NCBI RefSeq assembly: GCF_000485595.1
Contig: NW_014579875.1
Coordinates: forward strand, 3,949-28,909
Length of the DNA: 24,961 nucleotides
DNA from: Priapulus caudatus
Lineage: Eukaryota; Priapulida; Priapulimorpha; Priapulimorphida; Priapulidae
Direction of reading: 5' to 3'
The stretch's first letter is position 1; each line of letters starts with the position of its first letter. Below the pieces are notes generated by a model. The model did not search any database, had not been told where the DNA came from, and saw only the letters and a program-made list of their open reading frames with translations. The position numbers were made by a program, and so were the translations under genes. Below are positions 16,200-24,961 of this stretch, in pieces.

Positions 16200-16770
16200 A
16201 CTCTCTCACACACACAACACACACACACCTCACAACGCACTATCACACACACACCACAGTCAGTGACACACACACGATACACATGTGTGGCCCGGACTTC
16301 ATGCACACTGCATCACTATTAGCTGGGTCCAGGGGGCTGGGCCATATACACATCACGCGCATGGGCGCGTCCGCGCGCACGCCCCCGTACACAGGCACAG
16401 AATCCACCCACAGCACGCGCCGCACGCACACACACCAGCAGAGCCGGCCGCTGCTGCTGCCAGCGCCGCTGGCGCATACGACACATGCGGCCCTCCTGCC
16501 GCCGAGTGCGCCAGGGGGCGCGTCGGGGCGCTCGCCGCTGGCTGTTTGGTGGTTGTTCATGATGATCGTGTCCACACCACAACCACACGCATACACACAC
16601 ATCGCGCACACACCGGGGGACACAAACAGGGGGACACGGGGCGCGCTGCGGGGGTTCATCCCACACACAGCGCGATGGCAGGATCCACATCAGGGGGGGC
16701 TGGCGGGCACAGAGGGTACACACACAACAAGCCGCGCACGTTCCCGCGCTCCACTCCCTCATCTCTCGCC
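16200..16770. repeat. Interrupted (CA)n and CA-rich, GC-rich low-complexity DNA
   Basis: 16205-16280 is a clear (CA)n run. To ~16740 the sequence is CACACA mixed with GC-rich words. An open plus frame of 233 codons crosses it but is His/Thr/Pro-biased and matches no family known to me. 16770-17290 is unique spacer without a gene. Confidence 0.7.
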
Positions 16771-16879
16771 TACCTCATCGTCTTTAATCATCTCCGCTTC
16801 CATTTTTGTAATCGTTACGCATAGTTTAAAACTGAATAATCGATACGTATACGTACCCAGCGCGACCCCAGCCGACAAC

Positions 16880-16895
16880 CTAACCCGCTGTGCTA
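16880..16895 (-). repeat. tRNA A-box-like segment, possible SINE fragment
   Basis: On the minus strand TAGCACAGCGGGTTAG resembles the D-arm/A-box region of tRNAs and tRNA-derived SINEs. I do not see a convincing B box downstream, so it is at most a truncated piece. Confidence 0.25.
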
Positions 16896-17324
16896 CCACT
16901 GGCGTCGCACGTCGCATCAGCCGTACAGCCTCATTCGGCCAACGTCAGCAAGACGTGCTTTGTAAGCGACCACCCTCGCTCTAATCGAGCGAGCCCAGCG
17001 CAAATCTGCAAAATGATGACGCCGATGACTCAGCCACCGTTGAAAATCGCACATCATTTTCCACTCCCGCGGGCGGATCCCAGTGTGCCTATTTCCGGCG
17101 CAGGGCATTAACTCGACGAACAGCCGAACCACGGCGCGCGCAGCGGAGATGTCATGAACGACGACATTGCGTCGTAGCACGCACAGTGCCTCGCCGGCGC
17201 ATTAGAGTTGCCGTGTGAGTTTTTTGCGGGTTGTATTCATTCTGATAGCTTTCGCAGCTGACACTAGATGCCTATTACACGCTCACGAGATGCTTCAATT
17301 GGATTGATGAATGGAGTTATGATG

Positions 17325-18055
17325 AGGACTGATTGATTGATTGATTGATGGATGGATGGAGATGGATGAATGGATGAGGAGCCTTGATGAGGAGGATGGC
17401 GACTGATCGATGGATATGGATGGAGGATGGATGGATGAGATGGATGGATGATTGATGGAATGGATGATGGCAGCTGGAATGGATATGAGGAGGTGGATGA
17501 ACGGATGGCATGATGATGGAATGATGATCGATGATGAGATTATGAGGATGGAGGATGAATTATGTATATGGATGGATGGCATGATAGGAGGATGATTATG
17601 ATGGATGAGTAATGGATGATGGATGATGATGGATGATGGATGGATGAGATGGATGGATGGATGGAGATTGGATGGATGGATGTTGGATGATGGATGATGG
17701 ATGATTATGATGAGAGGAATGGAGTGATGGATGATGCGACTCTGATGGATAAGGATTATTATGGATGATGATTGATGCATGGATTGGATAATTGGATACG
17801 ATGGATGATGGATCGATGATGGATGATGATAGATGATGGATGTGTGGATGGAGATGGATGGATGGAAGATTATGATGGATCGCTGGAATGGATGACGGAT
17901 GGAGGGATGATGGGAGGATGGATAATGATGGATGATGATGGATATGAGGATGAAGGATGATGGATAGATGAATGATGGATTGGATGATGATGATCGATGA
18001 TGAGAGATGATGGATGAGATGATGATGGATGGAGATGAATGATGATAGCGCTGAT
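17325..18055. repeat. (ATGG/ATG)n degenerate satellite
   Basis: About 730 bp built from GATGGATGGATG with ATGATG and ATTG variants. No gene. Confidence 0.95.
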
Positions 18056-18059
18056 GAGG

Positions 18060-18802
18060 AAGATAGACGAATAGATAGATAAGATAGATATAAGAATAGC
18101 TAGCTAACTAGCCAGATAGATAGAAATAATAGATAGATACATAAATAATAGGATAGGACAATAGATAGATAAATAGATAATAAACTAGCCTTAGATAGAT
18201 AGATAGATAGCGATAGATAATAGATAATAATAGATAGAAATAGTATAAGATAAATAGATAGATAGAGACATAGTGAGAGATAGATAATTAATAATAATAG
18301 ATAATAGATAAAAAGGTGATAGATAGAACATAAATCGAGAGAATAGATAATCAGCATAGATAGATAGATAGATAACTAGAAGATAAATAAATTAGAAAAT
18401 AAGAAAATAATAGGTAGGATAGGTAATAAAAGATAGATATATAGATAGATAGATGATATAGATAGATAGATAATAAATTGATAATAGATAGATAGATAGC
18501 ATAGATAGATAGCATAAAATTATTCAATAACTAGATAGATACGATCAATCAGATAGATAGATAGATAGATAATAAATAGATAGATAGATATATACCGATA
18601 ATAGATACTAGATAACTAAGATGATAGATAGAAGATAGATAGAAGAATAGATAGATAGATAGATAATAGATAGATCAGAGTAGAAGAACGATAATAAAAT
18701 AGTACATTAGAAGATAGATAGATCGATAGATAGGATTAGAAATTAGGATTTTAAGAAAAAATTTAATAAGATAATAGATAGATAGATAGATAGATAGATA
18801 TC
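18060..18802. repeat. (GATA)n degenerate satellite
   Basis: About 740 bp of GATAGATAGATA with AATA interruptions, following the ATGG array directly. It ends at TATC, then unique sequence and a (TTTA)n stretch. It approaches the 3' end of the otopetrin gene. Confidence 0.95.
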
Positions 18803-18816
18803 ATTATACATTATTC

Positions 18817-18830
18817 TTTATTTATTTATT
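18817..18830 (-). terminator. Polyadenylation signals of the otopetrin gene
   Basis: TTTATTTATTTATT on the plus strand gives three overlapping AATAAA hexamers on the minus strand, about 190 bases past the otopetrin stop. An ATTAAA (plus 18954-18959) is an alternative. AATAAA also occurs within the last codons (Asn-Lys) of the gene. Confidence 0.5.
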
Positions 18831-19014
18831 TATATTTATAAGTGTATATCAACGTGAAAACATGTGAGAGGTAAGTTCAATGTGAGAGGTAAATCTGAGT
18901 GGGTCTGAGAGAAAGAACAATCTAATCTATGACTGTAATAAACAATAATCCACCTTTAATACAGAGCGCGCATAGAGTTAGAACTTAGTAAGAGTAATAA
19001 TTCAATAGATGCAA

Positions 19015-19495
19015 TCAATGTTTATTCGGCGTGTACGCATTCTTCCAAATCTCCGCCAGACAAACTGTCGAGTGGAAACGATAGAAGATCGCTAGAGGCG
19101 TGCAGATATGCGTCAATATGGTACACGCCATAGTTCCGTAGAAATTCCGCTGCACGGGGTTGGCTGTCACCTTCAGCATTTCGAACGTGTTGAGAATGTA
19201 GAGCGAGAGATTCGCAGCGATCAGGAACGTAATTAGCTGCTTGCCCGGCCGCTCGCCGTGCGCATGCGCAGAGTAGCGCCGCGTGCCATCAATGATAAGC
19301 ATCGTCTGTAGACAGGTCTGCAGCACACGCGCTATATTGAAAACAAGTAGCAGCGTCTCGGCGGCGTTCGACAGCGTCAGGTTCGTAGCGATGATGGAAC
19401 ATATCGCGTAGAGGAACACCCCGAACTGTGCGATGAAGAGCAGCATCGTGTCTAGTTCCTCCTCGACGTGTTCTCTGAAGGGCAGCGATCGCAAC
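19015..19495 (-). CDS. OTOP: Otopetrin, last exon
   Basis: The exon begins after acceptor ...CCCCGCAG (AG at 19496-19497), completes a split Arg codon (AG from the previous exon, G here) and ends with TGA at 19015-19017. It encodes 160 codons including the stop. Four hydrophobic segments are visible: LLFIAQFGVFLYAICSII, ETLLLVFNIARVLQTCLQ, LITFLIAANLSLYILNTFE, and the C-terminal signature FYGTM followed by CTPLAIFYRFHSTVCLAEIW. This final motif is the most diagnostic otopetrin sequence I recognise. The protein ends NAYTPNKH, shortly after the last helix, as in family members. Confidence 0.93.
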
Positions 19496-19594
19496 CTGCG
19501 GGGAGAACGTTCGCAATGCGTGTTAGCAGAGTGCATGTATGTCTTTAACCACGCCCTCTTACTTTCGCTCTTTCTCTTTCTCTCTCTCTCTCCC

Positions 19595-19602
19595 TCTCTG
19601 TC

Positions 19603-19634
<32 letters not shown>

Positions 19635-20095
19635 GTGGTGTGTGTGTGTGTGTGTGTGTGTGGTTGTTTTGTGGGCGCGCGCGTGTGCAGATGTGTGTGT
19701 GCGCACGCTCGTGCATGTGTGTGTGCGTGCGTCTGTGTGTGCGTGCGTGTGTGTGCGCGTGTGTGTGCGTGCGCGCGGGGGTGCTGAGCGGTATAAACTA
19801 AACACACACTCCGTTAGTTTACGTTGGAATGGTCTCTCTGTTCCCCTCTCCCTCTCCCTCTCCCTCTCCTTTCTCTCTCTCTCTCTCTTTCTCTCTTTCT
19901 CTCTCTCTCCCTCTCCTCTCTCTGTCTCTCTCTCTCTTTCTCTCTCTCTCGCCCTCTCTTTCTTTCTCTTCTCCTCTCTCTCTCTATCTCGCTCTCTCTC
20001 TCCTCTCCTCTCTCTCCTTATCTCTCTCGCTCTTTCTTTCTCTCTCTGCGTGTCTGTCTGTCTGGCTCTCTCGCTCTATCTCTCTAGCATTATCT
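19595..20095. repeat. (TG)n/(GC) and (CT)n microsatellites in otopetrin intron
   Basis: 19606-19785 is TG-rich with GCGC interruptions; 19840-20090 is CT-rich. Both lie in the intron between the last two exons (19496-20156). On the sense (minus) strand the CT block reads as GA. Confidence 0.95.
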
Positions 20096-20156
20096 CTAAA
20101 ATAAACATGTAAATTTAACCCCCCAAAAAATTCATATCGATCGCTGTAGAATTTAC

Positions 20157-20592
20157 CTGTAGATGGCGACAGCTGTGACGATGATGGCGATGACATGAAG
20201 ACCAATGAGAAACGACTCGAATATAACAAGCTCTTGTTGACCTGGAGAATCTTCGTTGATATGAAAGAACAAGATCAGCTCCGTCAGCGAGCATGCGAAG
20301 ACGAGAATGCCGAAGAAGAGACCCAAGATGGCGCCGTTGCAGTCGACGCGGAAGTGCGCGCGGCCGCCAGCGCCAGCGTCAGCGTCGCCACCGCTGCGGA
20401 TCGCGGGGTCGCCTTGACCGATGTTCTGCCACATCACAAACATGATGGCAGCGGCGACAAGGCTGTACTCGATCAGACACGGGAAGAGAAACTTCTCGGC
20501 CGTAACTGCCACCTTGACGATCGCCATCACGTGGGTTGCCTCCCCCTGGTGCGCACTGACGCCAACATGACACGTCTTCCACGGTGACAACT
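20157..20592 (-). CDS. OTOP: Otopetrin, penultimate exon
   Basis: It starts after acceptor TTTTCCGCAG (AG at 20593-20594) with AG completing a Glu codon and ends ...ATCTACAG before donor GTAAAT (20151-20156), leaving two bases for the next exon. It encodes TAEKFLFPCLIEYSLVAAA with the otopetrin-type FLFPC-IEYSL motif, a Gly/Asp/Ala-rich loop (GGDADAGAGGRA), HFRVDCNGAILGLFFGILVF, and a third hydrophobic stretch (FESFLIGLHVIAIIVTAVAI). The same frame stays open upstream to 20752 through the 21-bp repeats. A rival acceptor at 20740-20741 would keep the phase and add ~49 Ser/Thr-rich residues, but it lacks a pyrimidine tract. Confidence 0.92.
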
Positions 20593-20600
20593 CTGCGGAA

Positions 20601-20747
20601 AATGACGACGTTATTAGGAAAGTGGATGACGTCGTTAGAAAAGCGGATGACGTCACTAGAGAGGCGTATGACATCACTGACGATGTGAATGATATCGTTA
20701 CGCAAATGGACGGCATCATTATAGAAGCGCATGACGTCACTGTCGCT
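20601..20747. repeat. Seven 21-bp units without indels, with CRE-like octamers
   Basis: Unit starts are 20601, 20622, 20643, 20664, 20685, 20706 and 20727. The consensus is GCGGATGACGTCACTAGARAA. Units are considerably diverged, yet the 21-bp phase never slips. TGACGTCA, the full CRE palindrome, is present in units 3 and 7, with TGACGTCG or TGACATCA-like forms in others. The array lies immediately upstream of the otopetrin exon acceptor and is open in frame on both strands. Confidence 0.9.
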
Positions 20748-21059
20748 TTTGATTATAATTCCATATATGGGCACGCCATTGTTTGAACAGAAGAAACACT
20801 AATCGTTTCCCTTCTCTGTCAGCTCTGTGAACTCTGGGGGAGGAGGGGCCGACTGTCTCCTAATTTGTTTAAGAACGATACAATCCTGCTAAATGTCAAT
20901 AACCCTACAATGAGCGTAAATCGTCATATAATCATCTAAAAAGGTCTCGTCCCCCACTATCACGCTTTTACATTAATTGGGAGTTGGAATCTCGCTTGTC
21001 ATTATTTATAGCCACGAACCTGCCGCCGCCACTTCCAGGAATTTGTTTAGGCTAAAGTA

Positions 21060-21152
21060 CTGTCAGTATTGCTATCACCGTTATTGTTTCTATTAATATT
21101 ACTATTGCTATTGCTATTAATATTACTATTGCTATATTACTATCACTATTTC
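21060..21152. repeat. (ATTACT)n-type repeat, left part
   Basis: Degenerate TATTACTATTGC sequence interrupted at 21153-21976 by the pogo-like MITE. The same repeat resumes at 21977. Confidence 0.85.
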
Positions 21153-21154
21153 TA

Positions 21155-21974
21155 CAATCAACCCTCGGTTACCCCAACATTCATTATCCCAACAATCAGT
21201 TATGTGAACAATTAGTTATGTGAACAATCAGTTATGTGAACAATCCGTTATGTGAACAATCAGTTATGTGAACAATCAGTTATCCGAACAATTAGTTATG
21301 CGAACAATCAGTTATGCGAACAATTAGTTATGTGAACAATCAGTTATGCGAACAATCAGTTATGTGAACAATTAGTTATGCGAACAATCAGTTATGTGAA
21401 CAATATGTTATCTGAACAATCAGTTATCCGAACAATTAGTTATGCGAACAATCAGTTATGCGAACAATTAGTTATGTGAACAATCAGTTATGCGAACAAT
21501 CAGTTATGTGAACAATTAGTTATGCGAACAATCAGTTATGTAAACAATCAGTTATGTGAACAATCAGTTATGTGAACAATATGTTATCTGAACAATCAGT
21601 TACCTGAACAATTAGTTATGCGAACAATCAGTTATGCGAACAATTAGTTATGTGAACAATTAGTTATGCGAACAATCAGTTATCCGAACAATCAGTTATC
21701 TGAACAATCGGTTATCCGAACAATCAGTTATGCGAACAATCAGTTATGTGAACAATTAGTTATGCGAACAATCAGTTATTGGGACAATCAGTTATACGAA
21801 CAATCAGTTATCCAAACAATTAGTTATGCGAACAATCAGTTATCCAAACAATTAGTTATTCGAACAATCAGTTATGCGAACAATCAGTTATGCGAACAAT
21901 CAGTTATCTGGACAATCAGTTATCCGAACAAAATACTCTCCGCCCGTCTCGTTTGGATAATCGAGGAGTAACTG
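21155..21974. mobile_element. Pogo/Tigger-like MITE with minisatellite interior
   Basis: The left end CAATCAACCCTCGGTTACC and the right end (minus strand CAGTTACTCCTCGATTATCC) match at 17 of 25 positions around a CCTCG-TTA-CC core. Each terminus is flanked by TA (21153-21154 and 21975-21976), the target duplication of Tc1/mariner-pogo elements. The surrounding DNA on both sides is the same ATTACT repeat, so the insertion interrupts it. The interior (21180-21930) is a tandem array of a 16-bp unit resembling the terminus itself. No transposase is encoded. It lies in the otopetrin intron. Confidence 0.75.
21180..21930. repeat. 16-bp minisatellite (AATCAGTTATGYGAAC), ~47 units
   Basis: Units differ mainly at AATCAG/AATTAG and at GTG/GCG/CCG/CTG. 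A rare variant AATATGTTATCTG at 21402 and ~21578 marks a higher-order repeat: the order of variants between CCG-type units recurs over 9-11 units (about 144-176 bp). Confidence 0.9.
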
Positions 21975-21976
21975 TA

Positions 21977-22530
21977 TTACCATTACCATTGCCATTACCA
22001 TTACCATTACTATTATATTACGATTACTATTACTATTACAATTGCTATTAATATTACTATTAATATTACCATTACTATTACTATTACTATTACTATTACT
22101 ATTACTATTACTATTACTATTACTATTACTATTACTATTACTATTACTATTACTATTACCATTACCATTACCATTACCATTACCATTAATATTACCATTA
22201 CTATTACTATTACTATTACTATTACCATTACCATTACCATTAATATTACCATTACTATTACTATAAATATTACCATTACTATTACTATTACTATTACTAT
22301 TAATATTACCATTACTATTACTATTACTATTACAATTACCATTAATATTACCATTACCATTAGTATTACTATTACTATTACTATAAATATTACCATTACT
22401 ATTACTATTAATATTACCATTACTATTACTATTACTATTACTATTAATATTACTATTACCATTACTATTACTATTACTATTACTATTACTATTACTATTA
22501 CCATTACAATTACTATTGCTATTACTATAC
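21977..22530. repeat. (ATTACT/ATTACC)n array
   Basis: About 550 bp of hexanucleotide-like ATTACTATTACC with ATTAATATT variants, inside the otopetrin intron. Asn/Ser or Leu frames across it are artefacts. Confidence 0.95.
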
Positions 22531-22612
22531 CCGCCTATTTTTTGCTGCAACTATACCGCACATTGTCATATATATGGTCGCGGACCAAGCATTTACGCGC
22601 GATGTTACCTAC

Positions 22613-22778
22613 CGACGTCAGGCGACTCTTCTTCGGCACGAACAGCGTTTTCATTATGCATCTCCGCAAGCTCGTCGACCGTTTCTTTGACGAGGTATTT
22701 TATCCGGACGCACATGTTTGCCGCTAGCCCGTGCATCAGTCCGAATCGCGCCACCGTCTTATACTTGTGTATGCACAT
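22613..22778 (-). CDS. OTOP: Otopetrin, internal exon
   Basis: It starts after acceptor TTTCTCTCGCAG (AG at 22779-22780) in phase 0 and ends GACGTCG before donor GTAGGT (22612-22607), leaving one base that forms Glu with the next exon. A second possible donor four bases later (GTAACA) would break the frame. It encodes HKYKTVARFGLMHGLAANMC followed by an acidic linker. The ARFGLMH-x-x-A-x-N motif is typical of the last helix of the otopetrin N-terminal domain, and the linker to the C-terminal domain is known to vary. Confidence 0.9.
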
Positions 22779-23446
22779 CTGCGAGAGAAATCAACCAATC
22801 ACATGGCGGCGTTACATCTCGCCTGTAGACGTTTACTGGTTAGGCTCGTGTTTAGCATTACTATATAGCGTTGTATTACGTATACTACTAATTACATAAT
22901 AAAATAATTACATTTTACATATTACATATTACACAGTTACATAATTAAATAATATACATTACTATATAGCGTTACGATGCATACGACATCTAAATCTAAA
23001 TTGCAAGATATTATATATAATGTACATTTACTACGTGTACGGAACGCGGTTCTTGTGGAAGAGAGGAGTGTTGGACACAAGATTGTTCGTGTGAAATACG
23101 ATGCGATGCTGAATCTAAATTAAGGATAACTCATATAACTGCATCGTGCTTGTTCCGAGCGATGGTTCGTTTAATACGTAGTACGTTGTGTCGGTCACAC
23201 AGGAGCCCGTACGACGTCTGTGCGCCTATAGATAACATAATATAACATATCATCGTGTTATATGGTATCTATACATGCGCCTGTTATATATATATTGGCG
23301 TTCGTGACGTAAGCAGGCGCCTGTGACGTAGTCAAGCGCATACGCCGTAAACAGCCGACTGCGAAATTGTAACAGGGAGAAACCATAGAAATAGATTAAT
23401 ATAGAGACCAAAGTCTACCTATATGATTTCTATGAGAGAAACGCAC
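22779..23446 (-). other. Otopetrin intron with hairpin and short direct repeat
   Basis: AT-rich intron. ATTACTATATAGCGTT is present exactly at 22857-22872 and 22958-22973. An imperfect ~25-bp-stem hairpin spans 23221-23280, and a palindrome CAGGCGCCTG near 23314-23323 lies between two TGACGTA half sites. No coding sequence. Confidence 0.6.
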
Positions 23447-23607
23447 CTTTGAGCTACTGAACATAAAGTAGAGCTGAGTGAACGTGAAAATGATGTGCAT
23501 GACAGCCGAGACGACGCCGATCACGTGGCGACACCTAGTGTCGAGGCCAGCACTTAGGTAGACAACAACGTGCAATGTACTGTAGATCATTCCTCCAACA
23601 CCAAACA
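23447..23607 (-). CDS. OTOP: Otopetrin, internal exon (most 5' visible)
   Basis: It starts after acceptor GCGATTTCAG (AG at 23608-23609) with TG, so the preceding exon supplies one base. It ends TCAAAG before donor GTGCGT (23446-23441) in phase 0. It encodes FGVGGMIYSTLHVVVYLSAG, a cationic loop, and VIGVVSAVMHIIFTFTQLYF. These match the otopetrin pattern of a Gly-rich helix start followed by a helix ending TQ-YF-F. The 161-bp length and both phases agree with its neighbours. Confidence 0.87.
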
Positions 23608-24720
23608 CTGAAATCGCACAGCCGAACGTGGGAAATAGAGTTAGTAGTATTTCATTAGTTTTATTTCATTAATAAGTTAAATTATTAATCTATTCATTAT
23701 CATTTATTTATTTTATATAATTTTTAATTATATAAATACCTATGGACTTTACTCCAAGACAAATATATAAGCATGTTGCTTATTAAAAGATGAAATTAAG
23801 TATTTCTTAAGTATAAAGTACTGTAATCATCATACAGACCAGACATAAGTAAGCAGACAAACATTCCATGTGACATTTGCTGCCCAGTGGCGGTTGTGTG
23901 CGCATGCGCGTTCTCCTATATCTTCTACGTAGAGGGTAATTTTCATATCTCTCTACCGAACGAACACAAGGTATATTGCCTAGATGTATATCTATCTCTC
24001 CCCAGCTATCATATATATCCCGTGCTATCTGAGAAAACAATCTGAGTTAGTGACAATTGTATCTGCAGCGTTTACTGAAGATTTGAATCGTAATTTTTGC
24101 CACCATGCCGGAGATCAGGTAAAAACAGGATCGGAATACTCAACAAGTAGCGTTACGTGTGGAGTCTCGTAACGCACAGTGAATTATCTAACAGCAGGCA
24201 AACGTTTTCCCTTGTAATTAAGCCGAGAATCGTCTGTACACGCAATATACAAAATGGCGTTGTTTGTAGATTCACGAGCTCAAACCCTGAAACCCACGTC
24301 GTACAAAGCTTCCACGGATTCTCAAAGAAGATTCCCCAAGACTCTCTGCCGCTTCGTTCGTGGACCAGTACACGTGATCATTTACATACGGATGACGTCA
24401 TACGCGATGCTCTCCTCACGCCGAAATCGCTAGCCGTGTCTGTCGTTAGTGACGCGACAACATACGACGTGCGCTACATTACATTAGACTACTGAAGCAG
24501 TTTGGCGTGGCTGATGTAAAACCGTGTTATGGATTGGGTGAGAGTTAGAGAAGCGAGTGCGTGGAAACGCATAGTAATAAACAAAATATATTGTGTAAAC
24601 AAGGAAACTTCCTTGAAAGCATCCTTGAAAGATTTATGTTCACGGGAAATTTCGTAACATGGCAGCTGTTTTCTCAATTAACTTTCATTATATAATAACC
24701 GAAGATGCGCTTTTAAGAAA
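23608..24720. other. Probable otopetrin intron or upstream sequence, no gene seen
   Basis: Mixed AT-rich DNA. Frames of 60-112 codons on either strand (for example 24157-24495 plus) match nothing I recognise and lack otopetrin motifs. I find no further exon. Confidence 0.55.
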
Positions 24721-24724
24721 ATTA

Positions 24725-24854
24725 ATTATATATACGCGTACGCGCACACAACAAACACTAACAAACAAACGCACACGCAAACACGAATAAACACGCGCGC
24801 ACACAGACACGAACAAACACACACGCGCGCGCAAGCAAACACACACGCACGCAC

Positions 24855-24924
<70 letters not shown>

Positions 24925-24961
24925 CGCTTTTTCATTCTTTCTCTCTTTCTCTCTCTCTCTC
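24725..24961. repeat. (AC)n array ending in (CT)n at the window edge
   Basis: 24738-24855 is interrupted ACAC/ACGC/AAAC. 24856-24922 is pure AC. A CT tract starts at about 24935 and runs off the window. Confidence 0.95.

Larger units (their letters stand above)
18817..23607 (-). other. OTOP: Otopetrin-family gene, 3' part (four exons visible)
   Basis: Exons 23447-23607, 22613-22778, 20157-20592 and 19015-19495 join in compatible phases (0, 1 and 2 at the three junctions) with GT-AG introns. Together they encode about 414 residues: the end of the N-terminal domain and the complete C-terminal domain of an otopetrin. Otopetrins are multi-pass membrane proteins; studied members form acid-activated proton channels. 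Full-length animal otopetrins are longer, so the 5' exons lie beyond the right edge. The introns (668, 2020 and 661 bp) are loaded with simple repeats and a MITE, yet coding frames are intact, which suggests a working gene. Which otopetrin paralogue it is cannot be decided here. Confidence 0.9.

Noticed and set aside
16283-16984. 233-codon plus-strand frame
   Set aside because: His/Thr/Pro-biased and overlapped by other open frames in CA- and GC-rich DNA; no motif recognised.
21180-21930. CRISPR-like array
   Set aside because: The 16-bp units are contiguous with no unique spacers, in an animal intron, between transposon termini.
23807-24040. Further upstream otopetrin exon on the minus strand
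   Set aside because: The 77-codon frame lacks otopetrin motifs and hydrophobic helices of the expected kind.

Overview
The window is animal (metazoan) nuclear DNA, probably from an invertebrate. The evidence is a spliced otopetrin-type gene with GT-AG introns, Ty3/gypsy LTR retrotransposons, pogo/Tigger-like DNA transposon remnants, and very dense microsatellites of the (CA), (CT/GA), (GATA), (ATGG) and (TAC) types. I cannot assign a phylum. The single N at 2649 and at 15059 probably mark joins or ambiguities inside low-complexity DNA.

Layout. 1-1397 is the integrase end of a truncated Ty3/gypsy element. 1398-2540 is AT-rich spacer with tandem repeats, a GC hairpin and decayed pogo-like termini. 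2541-2840 is (TG)n then (TAC)n, which abuts a 5' LTR lacking its U3. 2847-12270 is a second, much fuller but broken copy of the same Ty3/gypsy family: LTR, primer binding site, gag, a textbook -1 frameshift site, protease, RT-RNase H, integrase, an unusually long 2.5-kb 3' internal segment, polypurine tract, 3' LTR. The 3' segment holds an unrecognised basic ORF and an OTU-protease-like remnant. A 251-bp foldback element sits exactly where the 3' LTR is cut short. 12527-18830 has no credible gene: it is a mosaic of simple repeats, a 55-bp minisatellite, polypyrimidine DNA and GATA/ATGG arrays. 18817-23607 on the minus strand is the 3' part of an otopetrin (proton channel family) gene: four exons with compatible splice phases. 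Its introns contain a 21-bp x 7 repeat carrying CRE-like sites and an 820-bp pogo-like MITE whose interior is a 16-bp minisatellite. 23608-24961 is probably intron or upstream sequence and ends in a (CA)n run.

Working together. The retroelement genes form one former replication unit: gag makes the particle, and frameshifting makes Gag-Pro-Pol with protease, reverse transcriptase, RNase H and integrase. This copy is dead by frameshifts, stops and catalytic substitutions. The otopetrin gene is the only likely functional host gene, and its 5' exons lie beyond the right edge of the window.
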